From contig NW_004624843.1 in assembly GCF_000247695.1 (NCBI RefSeq), positions 3,184,809-3,248,808 on the forward strand: a DNA stretch of 64,000 nt, read 5' to 3'. The position numbers and the translations under genes were made by a program. The DNA comes from Heterocephalus glaber. Its lineage: Eukaryota; Chordata; Mammalia; Rodentia; Bathyergidae. The notes under the pieces are model-generated. The model did no database searches. It was not told where the DNA came from and saw nothing but the letters and a program-made list of their open reading frames with translations. Below, one piece after another: positions 1-11,093 of the stretch (positions within the stretch are counted from its first letter, which is position 1; every line of letters begins with the position of its first letter).

Positions 1-125
1 CTCCACCCTTCCCTATTTACAAAGACTTTGTTTCCATTTTTTCCTTCTCTCATAATTTTTCCTTTCCCTTCTTTCCTTTCCCCTTCCCCTCCCACCACCC
101 CTACACCTTTGGACCTTTTGAGGCC
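1..125 (-). repeat. Purine-rich retroposon 3' segment, inverted copy, truncated by window start
   Basis: The plus strand is a CT-rich tract (CCACCCTTCCCTATTTACAA...). Its reverse complement closely matches the GA-rich copies at 219-498 and 25599-25876, including the shared CTTTGTAAATAGGGAAGG block. It is probably part of an L1-type 3' UTR polypurine tract, which is an inference from composition and poly-A ends. Confidence 0.75.
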
Positions 126-218
126 ATACTCTTAAGTAAAATGAATAGGAGACATATGTGTAAATACCAAATTGTTTCTCTGGTGTGAGAAAATGAAAGT
201 GTAAATAAAGATCAAAAT

Positions 219-498
219 GCATAATAGATAATGTGAAATAGGAAGAAAAGGTTCAAAGGGGAAGGGGAATGAGGGGGAGGAGAATGAAGGGAAAGAAAAA
301 TCAGAAAAGAAGGGAAAAACAAAACAAAACTTTTGTAAATAGGAAGGGGTGGAGGGAGGATGGGTGGAAGGGAGGGAAGCGGAATGGGAAGAAACGAGAA
401 CCAAGATATATCATGTACAGGTACAAATTCCCAATGAAGACTGTGATCATAATGTACACCAGAAATGTACCAGCAAACTTAATGAGAAAAAAAAAAAA
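219..498 (+). repeat. Purine-rich retroposon 3' end with poly-A
   Basis: A GAATGGGAAG-type polypurine region is followed by a conserved 3' block (GTACAGGTACAAATTCCCAA ... AATGTACCAGCAAACTTAAT) and a poly-A run. It is the same family as 1-125, 889-1165, 14069-14127 and 25513-25876. A 116-residue open frame across it is a by-product of the GA bias. An ID SINE has landed directly in its poly-A tail. Confidence 0.8.
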
Positions 499-502
499 TG
501 AC

Positions 503-590
503 CAGGGCCGGGGATTTAGCTCAGTGGTTCCAGAGCCTGCCTTGCAAGCGCAAGGTCCAGAGTTCGATCCCCAATACAAAAAAAAAAAAA
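503..590 (+). mobile_element. ID SINE (tRNA-derived) with poly-A
   Basis: The tRNA-like A box (TTAGCTCAGTGGTT) and B box (GAGTTCGATCCCC) are both recognisable, followed by a long A run. It is inserted in the A-rich tail of the preceding retroposon; the flanks share AAAATGAC on both sides. It is not a functional tRNA gene, because the anticodon stem and acceptor end do not fold as a tRNA. Confidence 0.88.
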
Positions 591-599
591 AAAATGACA

Positions 600-888
600 A
601 AAAAGTGTGTTACACATAATAAAGGTAAGTAATGATTCATGAAGCATTTTTGACTCTGTGTATGTGTATATAACATGTCATGATGCAAAATGTATTCTCA
701 CTTTGTATCATAAAAGCTGTTCTCCACTGTTTTTCTCCCATCGTGTGCACAAATGTTGACAAACACCACTGTCAAATAAGTGTTCAGGTTGTCAAAGATC
801 TGTACTGTCTGCCCCCAGACCCACTGTTCCTTGAAAACACACATGCCTCGATCCATCCCCTGGCTTGCTTCCTTCCTATGGTTTCTTT
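600..888. other. No recognised feature
   Basis: This is AT-rich DNA without a recognisable repeat or gene. Confidence 0.5.
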
Positions 889-1165
889 TCTTTTATTTTT
901 ATGAATATGTATGTTATACATAATGATCACATTTGTCCTAGGCAACTTGTACCTGTACATAGTGTCCTAATTCTTTTTCTTCCCATTCCCCTCCCCTCCC
1001 TTCAACCCTTCATCCCTTCCCCATTTACAAAACTTCTGTTTCCATTTTTTCCCACCCATTTTCTTTTTTAAAATCTCTTTTCCCTTCCTTCCCTTCCCAC
1101 TCCCCCCTCCCTTGTTCCCCTTTCTATTTGAACATGTTCTTCCTACTTCCCAATATCTATCCTCC
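889..1165 (-). repeat. Purine-rich retroposon 3' end, inverted
   Basis: Read on the minus strand it has the polypurine block, the TTTGTAAATGGGGAAGG motif and the GTACAGGTACAAG ... tail seen at 219-498, ending in A-rich sequence at the left. It is diverged from the other copies. Confidence 0.72.
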
Positions 1166-1240
1166 ATTTTTTTTTATATTACATGGGAGTAAGTTTAAGG
1201 ATGAGTATAATGACAGAGGAAGAAATAGCAAAAATATTTT

Positions 1241-1364
1241 TGTTTGCTAGTTTGTTTGAGACAGGGTCTCACTCTGTAGCCCAGGCTGGCCTCAAACTCA
1301 TGGCATTCTCCTGCCTCAGCCTCCTGATTGCTGGGACTACAGCCGTGTGCTGCCACACCTAGCC
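1241..1364 (-). mobile_element. B1/Alu-like 7SL-derived SINE
   Basis: The reverse complement of a monomeric B1-type element shows GAGACAGGGTCTCACTCTGT, GCCTCAGCCTCCTGATTGCT and CTGGGACTAC blocks. Near-identical target duplications flank it (AGCAAAAATATTTT at 1227-1240 and AGCAAAAATAATTTT at 1365-1379). Confidence 0.88.
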
Positions 1365-1379
1365 AGCAAAAATAATTTT

Positions 1380-2056
1380 AAAGTCAAGGAAAAATATCAA
1401 AAGAAGGGAACCTACCAAATTATTATATGGTTATCTCCAGATAATGGTGCTACAGATGATTTTTAACAGTGGCTTTCACCTGTTCTGTAATGATCAAGCT
1501 CACCCAGAAACTGAAACTAGAGAAACAGTGCCACTACCCCTGTAAATAAACACCTGCTCTAACCTTCTTAAGAACTGGGAGTGTTTTCCTGGAAGCTCCC
1601 ATGTCTCCCACTGAGCTCCCGGTGCGAATGCTGCAGTCAGCAGGACTGTTCTTCCTTTTCCTGGGCAGCTACTAAAGTCAACTTTGTCACTGTCCCTTTC
1701 CGGTAGATAATGTTTCAATGCACCTAAGAGTCAGATTTTAAAATATTATGTTGAATTAAATAGTGTGATGGCAATATTCTTCTGGTTTTATTCTCTAGTG
1801 AGTTTTTGTGCTTTTAAATACTAAGCTTCAGGCTAATAGTCATCATTTTACAATGTTGAGACTCTCACCTCCACCACGCAGAGGTTTGCTCATTAACAGT
1901 GGCAAGAATGCGTAACCAGAGAGCTCTTGGTTTTTTACAGCATATTTCACATGAATTCATAGGCTCCATAAGCTTCTCTAGCTCCCTAGACAACGAGTAT
2001 CCTGTGACATCACATGAAATGTAGAAAGCTTGCAGACTTCAGGCCATTAGGAGCCC
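1380..2056. other. No recognised feature
   Basis: Apparently unique intergenic sequence. No splice-bounded open frame or repeat was recognised. Confidence 0.45.
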
Positions 2057-2185
2057 AGTGTGTGAGGAGTTCAGCAGAGTTTGAGCCCCAGTCCTGCCAC
2101 AAACTTACTGAGTGACTTTGAGAAAGTCACTTCCCCTTCCCAGTCTCGTTTTCCTTATCAGTGAAATGAATGATTTGGATTCGTT
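2057..2185 (+). repeat. MIR SINE fragment
   Basis: It contains the MIR core pattern: GAGCCCCAGTCCTGCCAC, then TGAGTGACTTTGAGAAAGTC, then a TCAGTGAAATG block. Diverged. Confidence 0.75.
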
Positions 2186-3238
2186 TACTTCTAAGCTTTA
2201 AATTTTTATTATTCCATGCTTTGGCTAATGATCCTATTAAAGGCATATAATGTAGTACATCAATAATACCAATGAAATTCTTTAAGACCTATGACTGTTT
2301 CAAATTTTTTTAATATCATCCAAATCTATTTTTTGAATAGGAGTAGCTGCCTGATTTGCCCTTTAGGGATCTCATCTGGTGGAAAAGAAGGAAAAAGGGT
2401 AGAGAAGAGTACAATGAAAGCAGGATTAAAAGTTATTTTAGATCCTAATATGTTGGTGTGAAGTTATTTATATCCAATATGTTGGTGTAAGGCAGATGGG
2501 AGGTTAAAACAGAAAATGCCATTCCATAAAATAACAAATGTTCAGTTGCTAAAAACATCTCTGTTATACTGCTACTGGTGGTAGCATCAGTTTCAAGAAA
2601 TTTCCCTAGGACCAGTTAATTCCAGACATGTGATCCTATGTGGATTCAACAGAATTCCACCTGGTAATTTCATTAGTGACTCCATTTCTATTTAATAATA
2701 GAAATATTGTTATTATTTAATAATAGTACTATTTCCCAAAGAATTGTATCACCCTTGGCCTTCATTGTTGTCACTCCTCCAGCCATGATTTAAGTGTACA
2801 GCGAATGATCTCTAAGAACAGCAACTTTATTTTTGAGCCCCAAATCAGAATTCAGAATCCAGAATTCAGAATTCTGAACATACCTCATAATAACAAATTT
2901 TACTTTAGAATATGTGAATTCTAAGCATGAAGTATAGTTTATGTGAACCATGAAAAGAGCATTAGAAATTAGAATGGTTACTGTGCCTCTAACATCCCTA
3001 GCAATGCCCAAAGGCCTGTGGTAATGTGATTCTGACCATGTTAGAATCCCAATAACAATACTGCCTTCTAACGAACTCTTTTGCCAGCCACTCTGCTCTG
3101 CACCTGGCTTCTACAATCTCCTGAAATCTTTGCAATGGATCCTTATTGCCTATTATAAATGAGTGGTTACTGTGCCCTAAATTACACTCCTAGGGAGAGA
3201 CACAGCTGTCTATACGTAGGTGTGTCTGGCTGTAAGAA
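2186..3238. other. AT-rich intergenic DNA with short local repeats
   Basis: No gene was seen. A short run of AATTCAG-like heptamers (about 2843-2876) forms a small tandem, partly palindromic cluster, and AATATGTTGGTGT occurs twice near 2447 and 2476. Confidence 0.45.
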
Positions 3239-3268
3239 TCTAAACTCTTAGGCACTAGGATCTCTTCC

Positions 3269-3377
3269 ACCAGCCTTGGAAATTTGCTATGAGACAGTCC
3301 TGTCCGGCCAGCAGTAGGTTAAACTCTTAAGCACTAGGCTAGACAGGACTGTCTCATAGCAAATTTCCAAGGCTGGT
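3269..3377. repeat. Perfect 36-bp inverted repeat with 37-bp loop
   Basis: Arms 3269-3304 and 3342-3377 are exact reverse complements over 36 bp. The left arm starts ACCAGCCTTGGAAATTTGCT; the right arm ends with its complement. Pairing extends outward with two mismatches through CTCTT/AAGAG. A roughly 20-bp direct repeat (AAACTCTTAGGCACTAGG at 3243 and AAACTCTTAAGCACTAGG in the loop) accompanies it. Confidence 0.92.
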
Positions 3378-3524
3378 AAAAGAGATAATCTAATCCAGCC
3401 CAAGTCTCTGAGATATTAACAATGTCCAAACTCACCTGGCTAGTGAGGGGCAGGCGAGGATCAGACCTCTAGAGTCTTGGGCAGATGCGTTACAAGAAAT
3501 AAGAGCCCCGGTTTAATTAGTAGC

Positions 3525-3690
3525 AGCATGTCCTAGACACAGACCTAGGCACACTTAAGGTGTTTTATCTCATCAGTTCTGTGTACAACTCCAGGCACTG
3601 TTTTTATCTCCACTTTCTGAAAGAGAAAATTGGACCACAATAACATCAGACAGAGCCACACCGCTAATAACCCAGGATTAAACTTTGCAA
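3525..3690 (-). repeat. MIR SINE fragment
   Basis: The antisense MIR pattern is seen: CTAGGCACACTTAAGG, a TTTATCTC block, GAAAGAGAAAATTGGACC and CACCGCTAATAACCCAGGAT. A 137-residue open frame begins inside it at 3630 and is not credible as a gene. Confidence 0.6.
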
Positions 3691-4185
3691 GTCAATCTCC
3701 AAAGCACATGCTTATGGTGACCACCTATAGAGACCCAGGCGAGGAATCTGGCCAGTGGTGTGGTTCCAGGGCTCTTCTGCTCCTGGGACCAGCACAGCAC
3801 ATCCCTGGACTGTGTCCTAACACTGATCTTCCGTCCTCATTGCATGAGTGCACTCACTTTCTGTGGTTTGGCACTGACCACAGACTGTCCTCTGAGCTGC
3901 TTCCTGAGGGACCGTCTGAATTCTTTGGCACTGAAGCATTTCCTGAAACTACCTTGACATCAACCCTGCATAGTGCAAGAATAATCATCCCCCGACTAAC
4001 TTCCCCAAGTGTAGGGATTCTCGAAAATACTCCCCAAGGATGATGCAAATGATATGAATAATTTCCTACATGTTGCCAAATTGTCTTTGAAAATGATTGT
4101 GAAAATATATTGTCAACAAAAAAACTGCAGGAAGTATAGGAATATCATAACACTGTTAGCACTGGGTGTTTTTATTATACTCAGC
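3691..4185. other. No recognised feature
   Basis: Intergenic. The overlapping open frames here lack a family signature, splice sites and conservation cues. Confidence 0.45.
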
Positions 4186-4565
4186 AATTTAAGAAAACAA
4201 AAAGCTTTAGTATTTTTTTAAATGATGCTTCATATTGAATTTACTGAAAATATTGCATTGGATGAAATAAACAACTGAATAGAGGAGAGATATTTCATAT
4301 TCATGTGCAGGGAAACTCAGTATTACCAAGATGTCAATTCTTCCCAACTTGATTGATAGATCCTATGCAGTGTCAATCAAAATCCCAGCAGCTATTTCCC
4401 AGATATTAACACGTTGAGTCTAAAGGGTACATGGAGCAGCAAGAGACCTGAAGAGTTAACACCATACTGAATGAGAGCAGGGTTGGAGAACTGACACTAC
4501 CTGGCAGCAGGATTTTTAGAGCTGCAGTTATCAAGACAGCATAATATTGAAATAGTATTATACAA
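4186..4565 (+). mobile_element. Old L1 fragment (ORF2 3' part)
   Basis: The typical L1 ORF2 nucleotide pattern is recognisable in sense orientation: GTCAATTCTTCCCAACTTGA, CAGTGTCAATCAAAATCCCAGC and ATTATCAAGACAGCATAATA-like text. It has many stops and is truncated at both ends. Confidence 0.75.
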
Positions 4566-5034
4566 GTTTCCAGAAGCTTCTACTTCTAACCTTATTCAAT
4601 TAGGTTTTCTTTCTTCACTCTGACATTTCTATATCAGACCTTCTTAATGAGAACGTGTGGAGAGAGAAAAGAGAAGATAAAGTAGAAGTACAGAGGTACT
4701 TAGGAACTTTTCTTTTGTGTAATTGGTGCACATCACCTTGTTGAATCTCTAAAGGACACTCTGAAGTACACACTTCCTGTTTCCAGACAAAGAAATTCAA
4801 CATGGAGCAGACAGATGCAAAAGTCTGGTTTGCACTCTTTCAAGGAACATGTGCAGAAATGCACCTCTTTCCTTATTGAAGTAATGTTCTTATGAAAAAT
4901 AAAAATATGACGAACTGATCTGTGCACTTAAGGATGTGATTTGCTTACTAGCTCCTTAGAGTTGAAACAAACACTCCACAGAAAAAGAGCGTTCTCTTCA
5001 CCCACACCCTGCATGGCACACTACAAATAGTATG
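4566..5034. other. No recognised feature
   Basis: No gene or repeat was recognised. Confidence 0.4.
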
Positions 5035-5290
5035 CCGCTGTGAATCAGAGCACACCTTCTGGCATTAGACCACCTGAACTTGACCTAGGATCCACTACTA
5101 ACCAACTGTGTGACCTTGGGCAGGTTATTTAACTTCTACAAACCCATTTTCTAATTTTTTACAAAGGAGGTCATAGTATTGGCTGACTTTCAGGGATGTT
5201 GTAAGGTTACATTTAATACATACACACAACGACTGGTGCATAGAAGTGCAGAGACAATCATAAGTCAATGTTGATAGTGTTTGTTATTAC
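5035..5290 (+). repeat. MIR SINE
   Basis: It carries the MIR core: AACCAACTGTGTGACCTTGG, GCAGGTTATTTAACTTCT, then GGGATGTTGTAAGG and CTGGTGCATAGAAG. It is nearly full length. Confidence 0.82.
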
Positions 5291-7625
5291 ACAACCTAGA
5301 AAAGTCATATTGTTCATTGGATCCACAAGTAACTAGATTCACAATTAATTCTGATTCCGAAGCATATACTCTTAAGCACACTGCCTCTTAAAAGGCCATT
5401 TCTACTTCTCTAAGGCACTGTGGCTCTAAATTTTGGCCACCCGGAAGAGTTTTGACTGAGTACTACCAGTTACAGGATATAGCTGGCCTCTTCAGGGTGC
5501 AGGAACCTGTATTTTTCTGGATTTCTTATACAAAAGGAACTAAGGCCATTATCCCTTAAGCAAGCCTCTGTGTTCTGTACAAATGTAGCTTCAGGACACC
5601 AGTATACTGTTTACTACCACCTGCTCCCAGAAGGCTCACAACACATTTCAAGATATAGTAGTCAAATTAAGTGGCTGGTAATCCCTTTAGGACAGAGCTC
5701 ATCTAAATAATACCATCAGTTGCATCACATATATTTTCTTAAAACCAAAAAAATGTTTTCCCATCGCTTTTAAAATTTGTGTATAAAATGCCATGGTTAA
5801 TAAAGGAAAAAGCAACTAGCTGTGATTCAGTCAGATGCCAAAGAACATCCTTGGGGGCATAAGGAGATATCACAAAGGCAGGCCAATAGTCTGCTTTTAC
5901 TCTTCCCATGTAACTTGGAGACTGCCTGTGTTAGGGAAAGCCACTATTTCTTTTAAGCACAGTTGGGCAGGGTGACTTTGCTATGCCTGTAAAGAATTTC
6001 CTCCATTGGCTAGCCAAAGAACAGATGAAGTTGGCTGACCTCAGCTTTCCTAAATGACACAGAATAATTATTTTGAAAAGCAAATTTCCTATTTCAAATG
6101 AAAAACAAAAACAAGTAAGAAGCAAAGACATAAAGCTCCACCCTGGTCAAAGCTTCTACTGATGGCACAAGACACGGCTAGAGTGTGATGGCCACAGGGC
6201 CCTGGGATGAAGTAGAGGAGGACTGTTTATTTCATTACACAGTGGCAGACCCGAAGAACAGGGACTGGCAAGTGTTCTCCTCTTAATAAATGTCCTTGTG
6301 TGCTCTTGTTTATAAAGAATTCCTCACAGTGGGTACTGGGGATGGCATTGCTAGATGTTATTTTCTCTCTTGTAAAAGAATACTACCTCTACATTTTATA
6401 TTTTCATAATATGTCATTTATTGAAACTTTTCCCACATCTACATTTCATGCTACAGGCTTTATGCTTATTTCAACCAAAATATAAGCAAATAACTTAAAA
6501 AACAAACTCACAACATTTCCTGCATCTTCTATTTCTTTGCCCCAATGACCAGTGTTTTACATGTGGCATTCACTTCAGACACCAGACATGTGGCTCCCAC
6601 ATTCCATTTTCTAGACTGAGCTGCAATTTACTCGAAATGTCTCCTGCTGAAATGCAGGCTGCCTGTGTTCTTTTCTTTGATTCAAATAACAGCAATTTGT
6701 CTCCCTTAATAAGCATATTACTTCCTTTTTAATGTTTTCTTCCACTACATTGGAGAAAATGTTGCTAAAAGAATTTTTTAAAATGAGTAGAGACTGCTCT
6801 GCCCGGGCTCAGCAAGCAGACTCTGCTCTCTCTGTTGATGTCTCCTCCGTGCTTTTAGGTCTCTCATCCTAGGAATGAAACAGTGGCAGTCACAGAAAGC
6901 CTCAGCAGCAGGACCATGATCATGACATGTGAGAAATGAGATGAGGAAAATCATACTAAGTTTTCAAACAAAGCCTTGATGATGGTTCTTTAAAAGACAT
7001 CCTGCCAGGGTCCTGGCAAATATAGTGGGCTTCCTCTGTCCTTGCCTCCACCACATGATCACAGTTCTACCCAGTCAGGGATACATGAATTGCCTGTCCT
7101 GCTGTACCGAAGATAGAAGAGCTTCAGTTTGCTTTGGTTTCTTGGTAAACTGGAGGAAACTGAACCAAGGGATAGGATCTGGAGGATATACTTTCCTCAA
7201 GTTAATCAAAAATATTGGGGAAGAAATATTTTCAGCCAGCTCAACAAGGGTTCTGAGGCACTGAAAAGGATTAAATAAGTGCTGGAGTAAGGGAAATTCT
7301 AGCCTCGAGACCTTAATCTCAGATCTCAATGTCCACATCAATAAAACTAGGTAGAAATGTAGGAAATTTCTTCCCAACAATCTTTTCCAAAGGTCATTTT
7401 TGTTTTGCATATTTCTTTTTTAGTGTTTATATTTCTTTTTTATTAGTACATGTTTGCAGTGCATAATGTTTACATTCCTTGTGTGGAGTTGGTACATATA
7501 CATAACATATCTTTTTTTAAAAAAAGGAATTAAGATGTGTTATGTATATTTCTTGAGAAATATTTGTTTGAAAATATTTTACCACCAAAGAACTGCTTAC
7601 AAAATAACAATTCATCTATTTTCTC

Positions 7626-7661
<36 letters not shown>

Positions 7662-8484
7662 TAATCAGAGCTTCCCATCAGAGACAGATGAATAGCATTA
7701 GCACGTTAAACTGATAAAATACTTGCCAAAGGCTTATTTTGGTTAGCTCTCATGATGTTATCATAGAAAAATAAATGGTTTCTGTTAAGTTCTGAGAAAA
7801 ACTGAAATTAGCTTAGGGGCTCTTGCTGTTGCCTGGACAGATACTGAATTTGGGGGGCTTTGGGATAGCTGCTTGTTACATTTCTCCTTCACTGATGATT
7901 TCTGAAACTCTGATTTTTCTCTTCTGTCAACTTGGACAAAATAAACAAATGGAGACTTGAAGAAAGTACTGCAATTGAGAGACGATATAAAGAACCATGC
8001 TAGAACATTTCTTTTCCAATGGTCAGGGTAATAGTCAATGGATAACCAATTATTTTTGTAGACATTTTAATGTTTAAAATAACATTTTGATGTTAAAACA
8101 GTAATTCTCCCCAGAGTTTTAATAATCTGTGTTGCATATTTGTTTATAAACCAAAGAACAGCTCAGAGAGAAACTTTGGCTTCTATATTGTCTCCATTGG
8201 CTAATCCAAGACATCATAGCCAATAACAAACATCATATGTCAAGAGTATATTCACGCAAGATCCAGAGCTCAGTTCCATTCCACTTGAGCTGTAAGATGC
8301 AACTCTTATCTTCTGGAGTCTTAAAAGCCATGACAACCAGAGTGGACTGGTTCGATCATACCCCCACCCCACCCTCTCTCATCCCCAGCCACTCCAATGT
8401 TAAAGACGAAATCCAAACTTAGTTTTTCAATCAAATCTCTCAAATCTAGCTTTAGTCTATATCTTTGATCATATTTCTTTCAGT
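5291..8484. other. Intergenic DNA, no gene recognised
   Basis: About 3.2 kb of AT-rich sequence. The only clear structure is an (AT)n microsatellite at 7628-7660. Small open frames (for example 7075-7410 minus) carry no family signal. Confidence 0.4.
7628..7660. repeat. (AT)n microsatellite
   Basis: About 16 uninterrupted TA dinucleotides follow TCATATG. Confidence 0.95.
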
Positions 8485-8598
8485 TCACTTCAACTGAACA
8501 AACATTTATTGGTACCTTCTATGTATAAGAGCCTGCCAAAAATAATAGAGATACTAATAAAGTGAAACACTATTCCTGTCCAAAAATTGCTTACAGCC
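8485..8598 (-). repeat. L2-like fragment
   Basis: The ACAAACATTTATTGGTACCT ... CTATGTATAAGAGCC pattern resembles the 3' part of L2 in antisense. Short and diverged. Confidence 0.45.
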
Positions 8599-9001
8599 TA
8601 TGTTTCACTTTTCTCGTTGCTGGGACAAAATACCTGACACCCACAAGTTAAGGAAGGGAAGGTTTATTTGGCTTACAGTTCATAGAGGTTTAAATACATA
8701 GTTGAATGGCTCCAAGCAGAATGGCACATGGCAGAGGAGCATTTCAAAGAAGGAGAAACAGTTCCTTGAAGGCGAAGACAGCAAAAGTAACAAAAGACCT
8801 TAATAGCGTTTTTCTATCCTCTTATATCTTATCCAGACTGCTTAGGGCAGATAGCACTCACACACTTACTCCTAGTGCCCTTGAGCCTAGCGTTGTACCA
8901 TGAATCAATCCCAGCATCACACACTCTAGATCCAGCCACTTCTGAAAAAGCCCCACCTATGACTGCATGAGGCTTTGCGGGGGCATCTAAACACAAGACA
9001 T
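8599..9001 (-). mobile_element. MaLR (ERVL) LTR fossil, antisense
   Basis: It starts with a GTTGCTGGGACAAAATACCT block, followed by GGTTTATTTGGCTTACAGTT and, near the end, AAAAGCCCCACCTATGACTG. This is the antisense layout of MaLR LTRs, closely matching the copy at 10458-10858. No internal retroviral genes are present. Confidence 0.65.
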
Positions 9002-9061
9002 AGCCTTCTGCCTCTTCTTTGAGGACAGGGGATATTGCCACAGATTTAACAGAAAACACAC

Positions 9062-9155
9062 TAGTGCCTCTCTTGTTGGATTGTTCTGAGGATTAAATGA
9101 GATAACACATGTGAAGGACTCAGCATCATGCTATGCATGGAGTGACATCTGGCTA
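9062..9155 (+). repeat. MIR 3' fragment
   Basis: TTCTGAGGATTAAATGAGAT followed by GTGAAGGACTCAGCA and ATGCTATGCATGGAG matches the 3' half of MIR. Confidence 0.55.
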
Positions 9156-10336
9156 AAATAATGTGATCAAATGTGATGTGTACCATACAGATGGAGGACA
9201 ACAACTCATGCCCCATCTTCCAAACAGTTCCAAACACAAACTATTAACAAGTCATTCAGACTCTATTGAAATTTTCAGAGTGAAGAGACTTTAGAAACAA
9301 TGTAATAAAATTCTCCATTAGACATTTCTATGCTTCCTCTGAATATTTCCACCCCAAGTTCCATCACTCATCTCTCTACTCACCCAGCCCTCACCATTAT
9401 TCCTGGAAAAATTCACAGTATGGCCTGAGCTGTAGCTCTTTACACTCAGGGAAAACAAACAATGTCTTAGTTTTGGGGATAAAGTTCTGTAGAAATCATT
9501 TGAACTTTTATGTATTATACAAGCATGATCCTTTGTTACTGTTCTACAGGGATGGGGAGGTTGAGGGAAGGGCTCCTCTTCCTTATCAAATTTTTCACCC
9601 AACAAGAACAGATCTTTACAGGAAAGAGCAGCTGATATTCCCCTTCTAAGTAAATAAGACTCTTCCCACACTTAAAAAGAATAAGCACCAAATTTGCTTG
9701 GACCTAGAAAGGTCACCAGACGATTGGTAACTAGATGTCAGCCAAGCTCAAGGGCAGAGAGAAAGGACTTTCCTGCCCTGGAGTTCAACCACTGATCTTG
9801 ACCTTAAATGTTATGTTCAGGATCAGGAGCCCAGTGTTCACAGCTTGTCATGAATTCCTCTCTGTGCTGTTAGCACATCTTGGACACTCCCCGACTTCAT
9901 TTTCCACTGGCCTCAGACTGGGCCTCACTCCCCATGGCTGGCTGGGAGTAGAACCATATTGCTAAGAGCAAAACATGGGCTCATCTACTTAGAGGCACTC
10001 TGTTGCTTTCCCTCTTGGCTACCCGTTCTACGTCTTCTCCCCTTCTATCTCATGGAACGAGGCAGTTACTCCAGTATTACATCAGCCACACTCTCTTCTG
10101 CCAAGTACATTATCTCCATGTATCCAGCCATGAAGCTCTTGGTACTATTTACAAATTCCTCAAGAGACAGAGGGTTAAACCACTGTGAACACCACCCTTA
10201 ATATTGTGGATGCTTTTCATGAGATTATACTCAATATTACTACATTTCTCCTTTGAATATCGGTTCATTTAAGCACTATGCAACAGCACAATAAATAATG
10301 AGATGTCATCTTACAGTATTTCGCTAGCTTTTGTCT
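9156..10336. other. No recognised feature
   Basis: No gene or recognisable repeat. Open frames at 9318-9671 (minus) and 9735-10201 (plus) show no protein-family signal. Confidence 0.4.
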
Positions 10337-10457
10337 GAGGTTGTGACAGCTGAACGTCACTGTCAACTTGGTTGGCTTGAGAGCCATCTAGGGAATTAGT
10401 AAAGCACACTTTTGGGTGTGTCCACATAGGCCATTGAGGCATGACCTTGTATACTTA
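10337..10457 (+). mobile_element. MLT2-like ERVL LTR, left part
   Basis: CACTGTCAACTTGGTTGGCT followed by TTTTGGGTGTGTCCACATAG is the 5' portion of an MLT2-type LTR. It continues at 10859-11093 after an inserted MaLR LTR. Confidence 0.65.
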
Positions 10458-10858
10458 TCTTAGTTACTTTCTTGTTGCTGAAACCAAATACCCAACAACC
10501 ACAAGTTAAGGGAGGAATGGTTTATTTAGCTCACAGTTTGTAGAGGTTTTAGTCCATAATTGACTGGCTCCAAGGCGAGGTGTCTTGGCAGAGAGGCATC
10601 ACAGATGAGAAACAGTCCACGGCAGGGAGAAGACAGCCAAAGAAAGCAAGCAAGGGGTCTTAGCACCTTCTTTCTGCACCTTTTATACTCTATCTAGGCT
10701 ACTGGGATTAGGGCAGTACCAAACCAATCAGTGGACTGATTTAGTAATCACATACCTTTAATCCTAGCACCATACACTCTAGATTCAGCCACCCTTGAAA
10801 AATCTCCACCTATGGCCTCATGAGGTTTTGGGGGAACATCTAGACCCAAACCCTAACA
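10458..10858 (-). mobile_element. MaLR LTR fossil inserted into the MLT2-like LTR
   Basis: TTAGTTACTTTCTTGTTGCT, then GGTTTATTTAGCTCACAGTT and later AAATCTCCACCTATGGCCTC, is antisense MaLR. It splits an older ERVL LTR and is therefore the younger of the two. It is related to 8599-9001. Confidence 0.7.
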
Positions 10859-11093
10859 GAACTGTATATGGTCCCTGGCCTCTTTCTCTCTGGCGTTGTT
10901 CCTATTCTTTACTTCAAAGCTTTCATAGACTAGGCATCTTTGCTCCACTGCACCCTTCCACCATGATGTTTCTGCCTTGGAGCAAGCCAACCATGGACTG
11001 AATCCCCTGAAACCATGAGCCAATAAACATCTCCTATTTTAAGTTGTGGGTATTGGGTATTGTGTCTTTGCACTGGGAAAACTGACTAATACA
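10859..11093 (+). mobile_element. MLT2-like ERVL LTR, right part
   Basis: It resumes with GAACTGTATATGGTCCCTGG and ends in the characteristic AAACTGACTAATACAG of ERVL LTR 3' ends, including the CAATAAACATCTCC poly-A signal region. Confidence 0.65.

Noticed and set aside
503..590. Possible tRNA gene (A and B box present)
   Set aside because: An ID SINE: multiple copies, poly-A tail and target duplications; it does not fold as an intact tRNA.
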